A DNA stretch of 64,000 nt from Chytriomyces cf. hyalinus JEL632 (taxonomy: Eukaryota > Chytridiomycota > Chytridiomycetes > Chytridiales > Chytriomycetaceae), in the NCBI GenBank assembly GCA_025435555.1, contig JAIWWG010000119.1:20798-84797 (forward strand), given 5' to 3'. The translations under genes were made by a program, and so were the position numbers. Below are positions 34,859 to 46,184 of the stretch, piece after piece. The notes under the pieces are model-generated. The model searched no databases, was not told where the DNA came from, and saw only the letters and a list, made by a program, of their open reading frames with translations. How positions within the stretch are numbered: the stretch's first letter is position 1; every line of letters starts with the position of its first letter.

Positions 34859-35747
34859 TTATTGAACGCGATGTCCAGTCTTTTCGACCCTTTCAAAGTA
34901 CTTTGGCGCAATGAAACCGCCAACGCCGGACGATAAAACAACATTGTTGGGAGACCTGTAAAACTTGATTCCGTCCGACATGGCTTGTGACACGTTAATG
35001 TAGATGAGGACGTTACAAGTGCCGCGCATGCCACTGTTTTTATTCATTAGAGGGTAGATGAGTAGTTGTATTGGATGCAATATATACCTGATAACGCCAG
35101 AGTCTCCTGGTCTTCCGACGGCAAAGTGGATGTGGTTTCGATTCATTTTACTGAGCCCTTGCGATTCTAGCGAAAAAGGACAGAAAGGAAAGAAACGGAG
35201 CATTTTCGAATGAGAATATGTGTTTAATAAGACATTGACATGTGTGTGTATGTTTTTACCAATTGCGCTCAGGTTTCGCAAGTAGGTTCCGTGGATGACG
35301 GTTGGAATCTCGCTGGCATCCACGATTTCAACAAGCTCCACATCCACCTATGCGCAAAAATATACAAATGAATGGGAGTATGATCAGTGATGAAGGAAGA
35401 ACAAGCTTTCTTTCTGTTCAACCTCTCTCGAATGGCCCTGGTTGGCTTTGATCAGCCAGTCCCCGTTCTCCTCAATCAGCGTATACCGCTGTTTATCGTT
35501 CGATTCGACCAAGTATTGCACGTCCATCAGATTCTTGCCTCGCAGTTGCGGCCGGCTTAACTTGTAACGTAACAGAAGTCAGTTTGAAAGCGTGTTTTTG
35601 CAAGTTGGTGGCGGCGCATACCAGGTCCTTCAAGCGCACGTATCCGTCCTGTCTCATTGGAATGGCTGTATCGTGCCGCAGAATCTTTGAAACGGCTTTG
35701 CTGAGGATGACGTCTGGATTCTGTGCCGGGCGTGAGTTGCGATTCAT
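34859..35747 (-). CDS. TPT1: tRNA 2'-phosphotransferase
   Basis: This enzyme removes the 2'-phosphate left at tRNA splice junctions, passing it to NAD+. At least four exons can be joined. The first has ILSKAVSKILRHD with the conserved Arg, and DGYVRLKDL. Next are DKQRYTLIEENGDWLIKANQGHS, where QGHS carries the catalytic His, then PTVIHGTYLRNLSAIGK, MNRNHIHFAVG, and a final exon with NVLIYINVSQAMSDGIKFYRS and GGFIAPKYFERV. Length is about 230 residues, as in yeast Tpt1. The ATG at 35747 precedes the conserved core by 17 residues. Its presence implies ligase-type tRNA splicing that leaves a 2'-phosphate. Confidence 0.92.
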
Positions 35748-35817
35748 TTTTCAAGATTTATTTCTGAGTTGGTGATGTGTGGGTCCAGCAACTTCCTCAC
35801 ACAAAAAGCCCAATGTT

Positions 35818-37593
35818 TCATTCAAACAACCGAAACAACCGAATCACTTCCTCGTAACACGTAAACACGATCCCGCCAGATAATATCAACCTCCCTAGTC
35901 TCGGCGTGGCACCTTTCCAAAATGCAAAAACCCCTTCGTCTTTGAATGTTTGAACGGCGCAGTCTGCAGAGTTCTTGTACCGCTGTCGCGCATCTGTTGC
36001 CTGCATTTTCGTTTTTAAAACGTCTAAAGGCATGGTCGTGTATACGGTAATGATTCCAGCGATTGCTCCGATTCTGGGGTTTCGCAAAAAAAAAAATCAG
36101 TACAAACTCGCGATCAATCTTCCGTCGATTGCGTTATAACGGTATTCTTTACCCAAACGTGGCATAGGCAGGAACACTCTTTCCCTCATACCGCACCGTC
36201 AACTACTCCCGCATCATCCCATACGCAGCCAACCGCACGGCACTGTTGGCGCATTGTCGAGCAATGACTGTTGTGACTCCTTGGTAAATCCCCCAGATTC
36301 CTTGCTCGGCAATGATGATGCGCGTGCCGTGGATCAGGCCTTTAACCGTGTGCCTATAATATGCAGTTTTTCTGTAACACACTTTTTCCAGTGCTACCAA
36401 GCATTTAGCTCTGGTATATTGAGACGAGGTCTTCTGTTCTACGGATGCTGTTACGTCTACGATGATACTGACGCGCAAGGAGTAGTGTTCGACGTGCCCG
36501 GTGTTAGCATGAAGACTCAGAATGAAGCCGGGAGAGTAGGCGTCTACCACATGCAAGGCAAGGACCCTATTACTGAGTATCCCATACACAGCAGGGAATT
36601 GGAAGTATACTCCAAGGTTGACGATGTCCTTGTCGACAGCGACAACTCCCACTTATACAGTGGTATCTATGATGTAATCAAGCATATTCGCATCTTCACA
36701 CCCAAACGCACAGACATAGCGTAGGAATATACGTCTGAACCCACTAATATACCATTTTACCAGTAGTTTTAAAAATCAGATAGACAGGCCAGGATATTCA
36801 TCGTCGCCACTACCAATAGCATCGGAAGTAAAGCTAGAACCAGAGGCTGAATCGCGGTTTGAGCAGGTTTTGGTCTTGGATCACTTTTGTCCTGTGGAAT
36901 TCAAACGTTTTCAGTCTTAAAATCGCGTGCGCGAAAACAAGCGTATCTGAGTTACTTGATTGTCTCTGTCGGTGTTACTGCAATCACTGCTTCCTAAAAA
37001 CCCAGTTTTGTTGTTTGACATGAGCAAGAGTGCACAACAGATCAATCCGCAAACATAAACACATACCATCACACCGGCACCAAGCCCGGCAACCATCATT
37101 CTCGGACCCGACACTTTCCCATCTTTATCCGCAAGCAACGCCTTCATTTGATCAAACACGAGAAACCTGACCCCTGCTTTCGACGCTGTTCCAATCACGA
37201 GCGCAGATAAGCCGCGGTATAATCCAAACACGCCGTGTTGTTTCAATGTTACGCGGATGACATCGAGTGGGCCTGTAAAGTGCTGTGTTGTTGTGTTTTA
37301 GACCAAACGAGTGGCCCACGCACGATTGAGAGACAATAGATGCTTACCTTGGTTGCATGCATTGTGCTGGACGATTGCTGAGTGGGAGTTGCTTTTCCTT
37401 GAAGTTGCAGCTGGGTCTTTACAAACTCTGTTGGGTATGTGATGGTTGCTTCGATGCCGCCGGCAATCATTCCGGCCGCGATGGATTGGAACGCTGTTGG
37501 TTTCTGTTGTGTGTTGGTTGTTCAGTCGAGAGCGGTGGTGGCACGAGGGGCGTGTGTGTGTGTGTATGTGACCTTATCTCTGTTCTCACTCAT
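35818..37593 (-). CDS. Mitochondrial tricarboxylate (citrate) carrier
   Basis: This is an inner-membrane carrier of the CTP1/SLC25A1 type. The first exon (37573-37593) is 21 bases (MSENRDK), the second begins KPTAFQSIAAGMIAGGIEA. Each repeat signature is visible: PTEFVKTQLQLQ, then AVTPTETIK, then MPLDVLKTKMQ. Also seen are GLYRGLSALVIG, VRFLVFDQMK, GIWGIYQGVTTVIARQ and, at the end, PRLGRLILSGG. A small exon at 36841-36891 (TKVIQDQNLLKPRF) restores the loop after ETIK. The intron downstream of it (36354-36840) is 487 bases, far longer than the rest. Citrate export supplies cytosolic acetyl-CoA. The N-terminus is short, as usual for this family. Confidence 0.88.
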
Positions 37594-37649
37594 TGACAAA
37601 CAAAAAAGATCTCTTTGATTCACACGAAACAACTTCAAAAACAAAAAAC

Positions 37650-39432
37650 TCAAAGCTTCGAAACAGACGCAAGCGTGCACTCGAGCACTCTCCTCACATC
37701 CGCCGTCGCTCGATCCCGGTCATTCTCATGCACAGTCACTGTCACCATCCGCTTCGGCAATCCTGCCTGCAACACCAGCGGCACTGGTGCAAAGTCCTCG
37801 TACATTAACCCTTGCGGAATCGCTTCAAACACAGCCTCGGGAAACTTGCCCGGCGATGCTGTCGCCAACACAACCATAATCTCACCAAGTGGACCCGACA
37901 CGTTTCTTCCTTCCACAAGATTCTCGCGTTCCGCTGAAACTACTCCAACAGCGGTATGCGGATCAAGAACGTATCCAGTCTCGTTGTACCATTTACGGAT
38001 CGACTCAATCGTTTCGCTGTTGTCTACAGTCTGAGACTTGAAAAACGCCCTTGTTTGTTGCAACACACCGTCGGGGACTTGGAATCTTCCCACGCTTTTT
38101 AAATCAGCCATCCATTTGCAAATCGCGGCACTCGCTTCACTCACGTTCCCAAAATGTTGCACGGCGAAATGCCACAACACGCGTTCAAAGTTGGAGCTCA
38201 CGAGAATATCCATGGCTGGGCTATGCGTGATTTTGACAGCATCGCTTGGGTTTGCCGAGGGGCTGCTTGGTTTTTCGTAGATTCCAGTTTCGATGAAACG
38301 GTGCAGAATGTCGTTTGAGTTTGTCGCGATAATGAGGTCGCCGAGAGGGAGACCCATCCGCTTGGCGTAGTATGCTGCCAAAATGTCGCCAAAGTTTCCA
38401 GTGGGTACAGAATAGTTGATGCGAGGGAGCTTTGTAATGTCTTTTTCGTCTGAATTTCGTAAAAGTCAGGAAACGCGCGCGTTTTAACGAAAGCTGCATC
38501 ATGAAAAATTACCTTCCAGTCCAAGCTCCTTAATAAGCGACAAGTACGAAACAAAATAGTACGTAGTCTGGGCAAGAATGCGGGCCCAATTGATGGAATT
38601 GACGGCGGCCAAGCTGTACTTGTTTTTAAACTCGAGATCCCCGAAACACACTTTTACAATTTCCTGGCAATCGTCAAACGTAGCGCCGTCGACAGCAACA
38701 TTGTGTACATTTGCGTCTAGAACGGAAGTCATTTGCTGCTCTTGCACAGAACTGATTCTTCCTTTTGGGTGCAGAATAAACACGTCCACGTTGCGTTTTC
38801 CGCGTAGACCATAAATTGCGGCACCTCCTGTGTCGCCTGAGGTTGCGCCGAGCACTGCGATACGGGTGCTCTTGTGCGAGGTAGTTGGCGGTGGTGGACG
38901 CGACAGGAAAAAGTCAAACAGGTTTCCGACAAATTGAAGAGCAACATCTTTGAAGGCGAAAGTGGGGCCGTGGTGCAGTTCGAGGATACGGACTGCGTGT
39001 CATTGTTTTAAGAGATAAGAAAGTCTCGAAATCAAAAGAATCAAGAAATCTGGCGGGGTGGGGTACTTACTGTTTCCGTCATGCGAGCCTGGCTTCAAAA
39101 CTGGAGTCACTTTGGGATGTGAGAAGGTTGAGTAGCTCTTTTTGACGATTTCGAGAAGGTCTGAATCCGACACTTCTTCTGTGGGGATAAAGTGCCTGAA
39201 GATGTTGAATGCGACTTGGTGGTATTCGAGCGAGGCCCACTCTTTGGCGTGTTTCTCGAACGAGAAGAGGCTGTCGAACGACACGTGTTAGGATCATTGG
39301 AGTGGGGAGACGACATTACCTGGGGACCTGCTCGGGCACAAAGAGACCTCCGTCTGTGGCAAGACCCGTTCTTACGGCATCTTCGAAACCGACGGCCTTT
39401 GTTGACGCAGCAGCACGTGTGGATCTGTACAT
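37650..39432 (-). CDS. THR4: Threonine synthase
   Basis: This PLP enzyme makes threonine from O-phosphohomoserine in the cytosol. The first exon (39320-39432) gives MYRSTRAAASTKAVGFEDAV and GLATDGGLFVPEQVP, the family N-terminus. Later exons show HGPTFAFKDVALQF, where the Lys binds PLP, LGATSGDTGGAAIYGLRGK as the phosphate-binding loop, HPKGRISSVQEQQM, and VPTGNFGDILAAYYAKRMG. The C-terminal domain ends at a stop at 37650. Total is about 520 residues, as in fungal and bacterial type. Animals lack this enzyme, which argues for a fungal or other non-animal host. Confidence 0.94.
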
Positions 39433-39922
39433 ACTTATCTGGGATGCGTTATCTCAGTGGGTTTAAAATAAGCGATAAAATGGTAAATAAATGTGACATC
39501 ATCCGTGACCAGGGCATAAAAAGAAGGAAATTTCCATTTAGTTTTCCTGTCCCAAACAGTCCCCTCTCTCTCTGTCTCTGTCTCCGGCGCAAGCTGTTTA
39601 TGTACCGTCACTCATCCGAAGTTGTTAGCCAAGACTACATTAGCGAACAGGTCATTATCCATCTATTCTGTGCGCAAGCTGCTTTCCAGTGCCACCCTCT
39701 CTGTGACCCAAACCCACTTCTGTCCACCCCATCCATCCATCCACACAGCATATACTAACCGTATCTCCAATGCATCTCACGCAGATCTACAAGGGCAACT
39801 CTGCTTAAACACTCCCAAAAACTACGCAATCTTATCTTATAAAATGTGAGTCAACGCTCTCTCTTCAAACCCAACGCATTAAACACAACGTACTAAACAA
39901 CACAGTCATATTCAGAACCGCA
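39433..39922 (+). promoter_or_regulatory. OTC upstream region with short uORF and possible leader intron
   Basis: This divergent intergenic region lies between threonine synthase and ornithine carbamoyltransferase. A 12-codon frame (ATG at 39771, MHLTQIYKGNSA, stop at 39807-39809) precedes the main start. A GTGAGT donor at about 39846 and an ACAG acceptor near 39905 mark a possible leader intron. Splicing it would place a basic, mitochondrial-leader-like stretch (YLIKFIFRTA) in frame ahead of the annotated Met, though without an ATG. A CATC repeat lies near 39728. No other signal was recognised. Confidence 0.4.
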
Positions 39923-40960
39923 ATGACGCAGTCCCCCAAACCTAACCACTTTCTCACGCTCAAGACGCTGTCACCAGCAACCATCCTCTCCCTGGTGCAC
40001 CGCAGTCTTGCCTTCAAACATGCACACCCACATACTCCGCCAGCTTCAAACACCAACATGTTGCACGGAAAAACTCTTGCCCTCCTGTTTACGAAAAAGA
40101 GTACTCGTACTCGTATCAGCGCAGAAACGGCTTGGAGCTCCCTTGGTGGGCATCCAATGTTTCTCGGCTCGAATGACATTCAACTCGGCGATCCTGCCAA
40201 GGGAGGAGAGTCATGGCGCGATACTGCAACAGTAGTCGGAAGCATGGTTGATGCCGTCTTTGCTCGGCTAGGCGACCACAAGGAGATTGAAGAGCTAGCC
40301 CAATACAGTCGAGCTCCCGTCATCAATGCTCTGACTGCAAAATATCATCCCATGCAGGCTTTGGCGGATATCATGACCATCTACGAGGCTACTCTTGGAG
40401 AACGTGTTTTGAAGGAAATTGTTTTCACAGGCGAGGAACTACCGCGCCTTGAAGGTGTAAAAGTGGCTTGGGTGGGTGATGCGAACAACATCATCAACTC
40501 GTTGTTGGTTTCCTTGCCTAGGCTGGGTATCCATGTCAGCGTTGCGACGCCTGCCGGGTACGAGATTGACGCCGACATCAAGGAGTTTGTTGCGGTTGAA
40601 GGAGCCCGCGCCAAAAATGTCGCGGGTGACACGTACGGAACTGTGTCGTACACTACGGACCCTAGCATCGCATGCAACGGCGCTCACATTATCGTCACAG
40701 ACACTTGGGTGTCAATGGGTCAAGAAGCCGACAAGGAATCCAAACTGAAGGACTTTGCAGGGTACAAGGTGACTGAAGCCATGGCGAAACTCGGAAGCGC
40801 GCATCCAGATTGGAAGTTTATGCACTGCTTGCCACGCAAACTCGAGGAAGTGGATGACGAGGTGTTTTACAATCCGGACAGGTCGCTTGTATTTTCCGAG
40901 GCTGAGAATCGAAAATGGACTGCCATTGCCGTGTTTGAGCATGTGATGGGCGGGAAGTAG
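39923..40960 (+). CDS. Ornithine carbamoyltransferase
   Basis: A single exon of 345 residues. It joins carbamoyl phosphate and ornithine to citrulline in arginine synthesis. Motifs in order: LFTKKSTRTRIS (carbamoyl-phosphate loop STRTR), GGESWRDTATVVG, YHPMQALADIMTIYE (HPxQ), VAWVGDANNIINSL, VTDTWVSMGQE (ornithine-binding DxxxSMG) and MHCLPR (catalytic Cys). All key residues are present. The annotated start gives little leader sequence, so the enzyme could be cytosolic as in yeast, or the true mitochondrial leader may be encoded upstream. The gene is divergent from threonine synthase and convergent with LSm6, 86 bases away. Yeast calls this ARG3. Confidence 0.95.
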   Translation: MTQSPKPNHFLTLKTLSPATILSLVHRSLAFKHAHPHTPPASNTNMLHGKTLALLFTKKSTRTRISAETAWSSLGGHPMFLGSNDIQLGDPAKGGESWRDTATVVGSMVDAVFARLGDHKEIEELAQYSRAPVINALTAKYHPMQALADIMTIYEATLGERVLKEIVFTGEELPRLEGVKVAWVGDANNIINSLLVSLPRLGIHVSVATPAGYEIDADIKEFVAVEGARAKNVAGDTYGTVSYTTDPSIACNGAHIIVTDTWVSMGQEADKESKLKDFAGYKVTEAMAKLGSAHPDWKFMHCLPRKLEEVDDEVFYNPDRSLVFSEAENRKWTAIAVFEHVMGGK

Positions 40961-41046
40961 TTGCTCTCAGTCGTTCCCAGTCGCTATTTTTGTACCAGTT
41001 TTTATATTGTTTTTTTTATTGTTTTTTGTTGTGTGTTGATGAAATA

Positions 41047-41460
41047 TCACTTGCTTGCTGCGATGTACAAAACTGTCGAAAAGAGCGTGGAAAATGAGCG
41101 CATCAAAAACGGCAAATCGAAGCAAATCGAAGCGATGAAAGAGCGAAAGATTCGTACCGTTGTTTCCTCGAATAAATGCATCGCCGTACTTGTTTTTGAG
41201 ATCCCCACCCACGTACTCTTCTGTATGCTCCATTGCAATGTTCTGTAGAATGCCAGCGAGTAAGGGAGAGGGGGAGAGACAGAGTAGACAGTGAGCAAGA
41301 GAAGCAGAGCAGAGAGAGATACACCAACCATGTATCCATCGAGACACGCAAGCACGCCCCTGTACTCGACGCCCGAGTTGAGTCTGACGACAACGCGCCC
41401 GCCAATCGCAGCACCCAGAAAGTCACTCGGCGTCTTTTTCGCAGTATTTGTCTCCTCCAT
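41047..41460 (-). CDS. LSM6: U6 snRNA-associated Sm-like protein LSm6
   Basis: Three exons (41329-41460, 41158-41242, 41047-41072) give 80 residues, exactly the usual length. Sm motif 1 is visible in PSDFLGAAIGGRVVVRLNSGVEYRGVLACLDGYM, and Sm motif 2 in YGDAFIRGNNVLYIAAS. The last exon is 26 bases. LSm6 belongs to the LSm2-8 ring on U6 snRNA and the cytoplasmic LSm1-7 ring for mRNA decay. The short minus-strand gene is packed between two plus-strand genes, with its start 57 bases from the UBX gene start. Confidence 0.96.
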   Translation of the reverse strand: MEETNTAKKTPSDFLGAAIGGRVVVRLNSGVEYRGVLACLDGYMVGVSLSALLLLLTVYSVSPPLPYSLAFYRTLQWSIQKSTWVGISKTSTAMHLFEETTVRIFRSFIASICFDLPFLMRSFSTLFSTVLYIAASK

Positions 41461-41517
41461 TTGGTTTATGATTTTATTGAACTTCCAAAAAACATCGACA
41501 GAAAAAACGCGTATATC

Positions 41518-43352
41518 ATGCAGTCATCCGAAGAAGAAAGCGAATCCATTGCAACCTTCTGCGCCATCACAAACACCGAACCAGACCTGGCCCAGCGTTT
41601 TCTTTCTCTTGCCGACGGACAGTTGGATAATGCCGTTGCCCTGTTCATGGAGCACGGTGCCGGTCTTGTTGGCAGTGGTGCAGGCAGTAGCGGCGCCAAT
41701 GCGGGTGGAGACAATGATATCAACGAAAGCACAGGAATGGACGAAATCATTCGACAAGATGCGGAGGACTCGTACCGCCCAGTCATTGCCCCCCGTCATG
41801 ACACGCTCGTGGGTGGGCCCATGTACTCTATGTATGACGAAGATATATTTGAGGACGCTGCATTCGCTGCTGCTGCTTCTACTTCGTCGTCTTCTTCAAT
41901 GTCTTCTTTACCCATTCCGCTTGGATCTCATCGACATGCGTCGTCGGAGGGTGCTTTCTCTGCGAGCGGTGGGGCCAGCAGCAGTGCTCAGCAAGACTCG
42001 AAAGCAAACAAACTGGCGAGGATGTTTGCGACGCCGTATGAAATCATGTTTGAAGGGTCCTTTGATGCGGTAGAAAACTTTCAAAATCCATGTTTGACAA
42101 CACACATACAAACTCGCAAAAAAACGTTCGAACTGTTCCCACAAAAAAAAAAAACCAGGCGCGCCAAGAAGCCCGCGACGCATCGAAATGGATCCTAGTG
42201 ACTGTCTCTGACCGCACCGAGTTTGCATGTGAAGCGCAGAAACGCGATCTATGGAATTCACCTCTCATGCGCGAATTTATTTCAGCGAGTTTTGTGTTTT
42301 TATTTTATCCGTCCGATTCTCCCGACGGTATGCGTCATGCTTCGTTTTATCGGGTCGATGGTTTGCCGTATTTTGCCATCTTGGATCCGAGGACTGGTGA
42401 GAAAAAAGATTTGCTCGGTTTTTGTGACAGTTTCAATCTCATCAATGCTGTGTTTCTTTTGTGTGGTATTGCAGGAGAGAGTATGAAAGTCTGGACAACG
42501 ACACCCAAAAAGGAAGTCCTTTTGCAAGAATGTAAGGCCAAATGATCCAAGATTTCTTGATTCCTTTTTCGCTGACCATCCCTTCAATATCAGTCGCAAC
42601 ATTTCTCGATTTAAATAGTCTCGACAATTTCCGTGCCCCGAAACCCAAACGGAAAGCGGTGCGTTCATTTATGATTACTGTTTGACAGCACTTGCGCTTC
42701 TGACTCACTGCTTCTATCTACAGTCTCAGAGCGTCGGTGAATTGACTGAAGAGGAACAGCTGAATCTTGCCATCGCGGCATCTCTTGGCGGTGGATCATC
42801 TGGAGCTCAGCAAGTGATGGACCTGACTGGAGATGATGATGAAGATGATGTGGAAGTTGCGATTATTGATGGTGACTTTTGAAAACGTTTTGGTGTTGTT
42901 TTCCGCGCTCACTGACACTGTTTTTCGATTACAGAGTGGGCATCGATTCTTTCAATTGCAAGTCCCGAGCCTGCACAAAGCGCCGATGTTACGCGGTTGC
43001 AATTCAAGCTTCCAGGTGAGGCGAAAATCAAATAGGAGCGATCCAGAGTCTAATGGATCATTGAAAACAAAACACACAGATGGAACACGGCTCGTGCGCA
43101 AATTTTCAAAGACTCAGGCCGTCCGGGATCTGTTTGCTTACGTCAAGTCGTGTTTGAAAGAAAAGGAGATTCTGGACAAATTTGAGGTGTGCATACTTTT
43201 TGATATTTTTCCGTTTACTCTTTGACTCACCCCACCCGCATCCATCGTCTCAGCTGCTTAATTTCCGGGATGGATTGTACGCGAAACTGAATCAGACGTT
43301 AGAAGAAGCCAAGGTGCTCAACTCTTCCATCACAGTCGAACTGAAAGAGTGA
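41518..43352 (+). CDS. UBA-UAS-UBX protein, UBXN7/Ubx5 type
   Basis: Eight exons (41518-42069, 42159-42396, 42475-42531, 42594-42658, 42724-42871, 42935-43015, 43080-43186, 43254-43352) give 448 residues. Domain order: N-terminal UBA (IATFCAITNTEPDLAQRFL), Gly/Ser-rich linker, UAS thioredoxin-like domain (FEGSFDAARQEARDASKW, then LWNSPLMREFI, FYRVDGLPYFAILDPRTG), a UIM (EEEQLNLAIAASLGG) and a C-terminal UBX domain (RLQFKLPDGTRLVRKF, LNFRDGLYAKLNQTL). This is the UBXN7 layout, an adaptor that links p97/Cdc48 to ubiquitylated substrates and cullin ligases. The donor choice at 42069 was set by matching the UAS spacing to known members. Confidence 0.92.
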
Positions 43353-43534
43353 ACCAACCCCGATAAATACTTCCTGGTTGGGATCGGGGGCTTAAAGGGG
43401 CAGCGATATTCATTTGGTTATATTAAAGCATCGCAATTTTGCAAACCTTTATTTTTTGCGCGAAGTCTGTCTCACCTTACATTCCAAGAGATTCGCCGTA
43501 AATCCCTACACACGATTTTCTTTTCAGCAAAACA

Positions 43535-44747
43535 ATGAGCTGTACATCCACAGGTCTGCCTCTTCTGACGCTCGTCGTAGGACTCACGATTCAAGCGTGC
43601 GGTGTAGCCCTTATTGAAAGTGGTCAGTAGCGTTGTACAGTAAATGGGTTTTTAAACTCAAAGGCTTTTCTCGTCTTCCCCTTTTTTCCTTGAATCGCAA
43701 CAGTTCCCGAACTTGTTCGCATCTTGGCCAGTCGCAAAGAACCAGCTTTCGTGGTTTCATCGACGGTCTTTTTCAATGCGTTCATGCTCATGAATATGGT
43801 TGGATACATTCCAAACTACTTTGCCGATAGTTCCAGTTGCACTTCAATCAACACGTTCGAAATCATAACGTATCATTTGTCGATGCTTGTATTTGGTAGC
43901 CACACTTTGCCTTTTTGCGATGTGTGACTTTGGAAGTCTGATGAAACAAACAAGACGCGTTTATTCTCACAAAGTCGTATGCAACCACACGAATGAACAA
44001 AGTGTTCCTATGGACAAGCATTATAGCTGTGGCGTACCGACTCGCCTGGTCAATCGCTGACATCATCTTGACGCACGTGTCTTGGAGCAACGAGTCCGGG
44101 TACTGCCAGTTCCAGCAGAATCTTGTAACGGGCTTCCACTATTTATTGGCCGACATTCTCTGTGATGTGATTGCAACTGCGGGGTCTGTGACGATGCTTG
44201 TGCGCGGGAATTATGGATGGGATAATTTGATGGGAACGCTAGTGAAGGAGAATGGTTTTGAAAATATCTTGTTTTCGATGCTTTTGTGTATTGATGGGAA
44301 TATTTCAGTGTTTCGCTCGGTTCTGACTCTTGCGACCAATATTGCGGCTATGTATCTTGGTCAAGCAAACACGAGCTACGACGTGATTTCCATGGTTTGG
44401 CTGATTCAAGACTACATTCTCGTAGTGTTGCTTAATATGGAGCGAGTTTACAGTTAATTGCTCATCTTGTAGCGCGTTTTCCCCTTTTCAATTTTGGTGT
44501 GCTGACAACTTGCTTCTTTGCAGGGTCTGATCGCATGTCGACTGTATCAACAAACTCCAAAATTAGACAAACGATCGCTGAATCAAAAGCTCGAATGAGC
44601 GAACACGGGTTGGAAACACACGCTATCATGTCGGGCCACGCTGGGACGCTGAAGGACGTTGGGTCCAAGTATTATTTCGGCGAGGATCAGCCGCCTTTGC
44701 TGCCGATTTCGGATGTTCGGTCTTCCATGTCGAAAGTAGCGAGTTGA
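43535..44747 (+). CDS. Array 7TM protein, copy 1
   Basis: First member of a six-copy family. Exons read GLPLLTLVVGLTIQACGVAL (span 1), FNAFMLMNMVGYIPNYFADSS (span 2), a third span ending SMLVFG, DAFILTKSY with FLWTSIIAVAYRLAWSIADI (span 4), GFHYLLADILCDVIATAGSV (span 5), RSVLTLATNIAAMYLGQ (span 6), and MVWLIQDYILVVLLNMERVYS (span 7). A unique tail exon (SDRMSTVSTNSKIRQTIAES...) ends at 44747. Seven spans with a Cys in the loops around SSSC and SGYC suggest a receptor-like fold. No known class motif appears. This is the most divergent active-looking copy. Function is unknown. Confidence 0.7.
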
Positions 44748-44813
44748 AAAAAAATACGAAATGAAAGCTCGTTGATTTCTGACCCGTTCTGTGAAGAAGC
44801 AAAAATTTGAAAG

Positions 44814-46075
44814 ATGTTCATGAAACACTCACAAGTCACGGCCTGCAGCGATGCCGATGCCAGAACGGTGCCCATCGTTTGCATCATTCACGGAATGGCC
44901 ATCCAGTGTGGCTTCAGCACCCTGGTCGCAACTGGTGCGTGCGGACTCATGCTATATTCGCGACTTAAACGCGTCTCTCCCCAGCCCCGCAGTTTGTTCG
45001 AACCCTGTCCAATCCAAAAGCGCCGCTCTTTCTAGCGATTGTGACGTGCTTGTTTAGTTTGGTGGTCATGGCAGACTCGAGCTTGTATATCCCAACCAAC
45101 TTTTCAAATGCGCGGACGTGCACTGTGTTGTACTTTACGGAGGGGATTACGTATCACTTGCTTCTGATCGTATTTGGTACGTGGACCCATCTTTTGTCTT
45201 GTTGTAACGCGCATCCCAATTTGTCATGTAGGAAGGGTTTGAACCACGCGTTTCTTCACAATCAAAACAGATGTCTTCATTCTCATCAAGACCTACATCA
45301 TCACCCGCGAAAACAAAATATTCTGTGCCTTGATGATCATTGTGCTTCTTTACCGGGCCATATCCACCGTGTTTGACATGGCCCTATCCGGCGGCTCGTG
45401 GGATCAAGAAACCAGCTCCTGCAAATTTACACAAAACGGCGAGACCTTGTTCCACTATGCCGGTGCCGATCTCGCTTGTGACGCCTTGGCAACGGTCGGC
45501 TCGGTTGTGATGCTGATTTCGGGAAGGTTTGGAGGCGTCACGGATTTAATTGGGCAGCTTTCGTTGGAAAATGGTTTGTTACTTGTCACAACAACACCGG
45601 CTTTTGAAACGCTAAAAGTGCATTCACATTATATAAAAAAATAATAATCGTTTTTTTTTTCAGTGACTCGGTCAATTTTAACTCTGGTACTCAACTTGGT
45701 GCTCATGTACTTGGCACAGCATCCAAATCTCAGCTTCGAGGTTCTTTCAGTTGCTTGGGCCATCCAGAATACCACTCTGATCTACTTGATGAACATGGAG
45801 CATGTTTACAGTAAGAGACGCGTTTTTTATTTGGTAGCTGGGCTGTTGGTCTGACCTACGCTTTTCATTTCGTTGCAATAGAGGGTCGGAGGCAAGCGCG
45901 GATGCAATTTCGTGATTCAATGACAAGAAGCCTTCGAAGAGAGTCAAACAACTCCGCTAAGCAGTTTATGCATGCAAGAGATAGCGCACTCCACGAACCC
46001 GAAAGCGCGAGTCTGCAAATGCATTGCGATAATCTTAAATACAGCAATAGTGGCAATAATTATAGGGTAAAATAA
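44814..46075 (+). CDS. Array 7TM protein, copy 2
   Basis: Same exon plan as copy 1. The position equal to the Met of copy 3 reads ACG here, so translation probably starts at the ATG 44814 or 44820. Spans include VPIVCIIHGMAIQCGFSTLV, LFLAIVTCLFSLVVMADSS with YIPTNFSNARTC, ITYHLLLIVFG, IFCALMIIVLLYRAISTVFDM, FHYAGADLACDALATVGSVV and AWAIQNTTLIYLMNMEHVYS. A charged tail exon (GRRQARMQFRDSMTRSLRR...) follows and ends in a stop overlapping an AATAAA signal. It is closest to copy 3 (shared GQLSLEN and GADLACD blocks). It appears intact, but some introns were placed only by comparison. Confidence 0.68.
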
Positions 46076-46184
46076 AATATTATTGAGGATTCTTCGCATT
46101 CGAGGTGTTGTGTAAAGTTTAGTTCAGTTATTGAGCAACCAAGTAAAACGCGTGAAAATCATTTCTTTTGCTGAATGAAAATCC

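Noticed and set aside
36254-36724. 156-codon plus-strand ORF as an independent gene
   Set aside because: Its first third overlaps citrate carrier exon sequence in antisense and the rest lies in an expanded intron; no family was recognised.
39192-39758. 188-codon plus-strand ORF opposite threonine synthase
   Set aside because: It is antisense to the conserved threonine synthase N-terminal exons and has no protein-like features.
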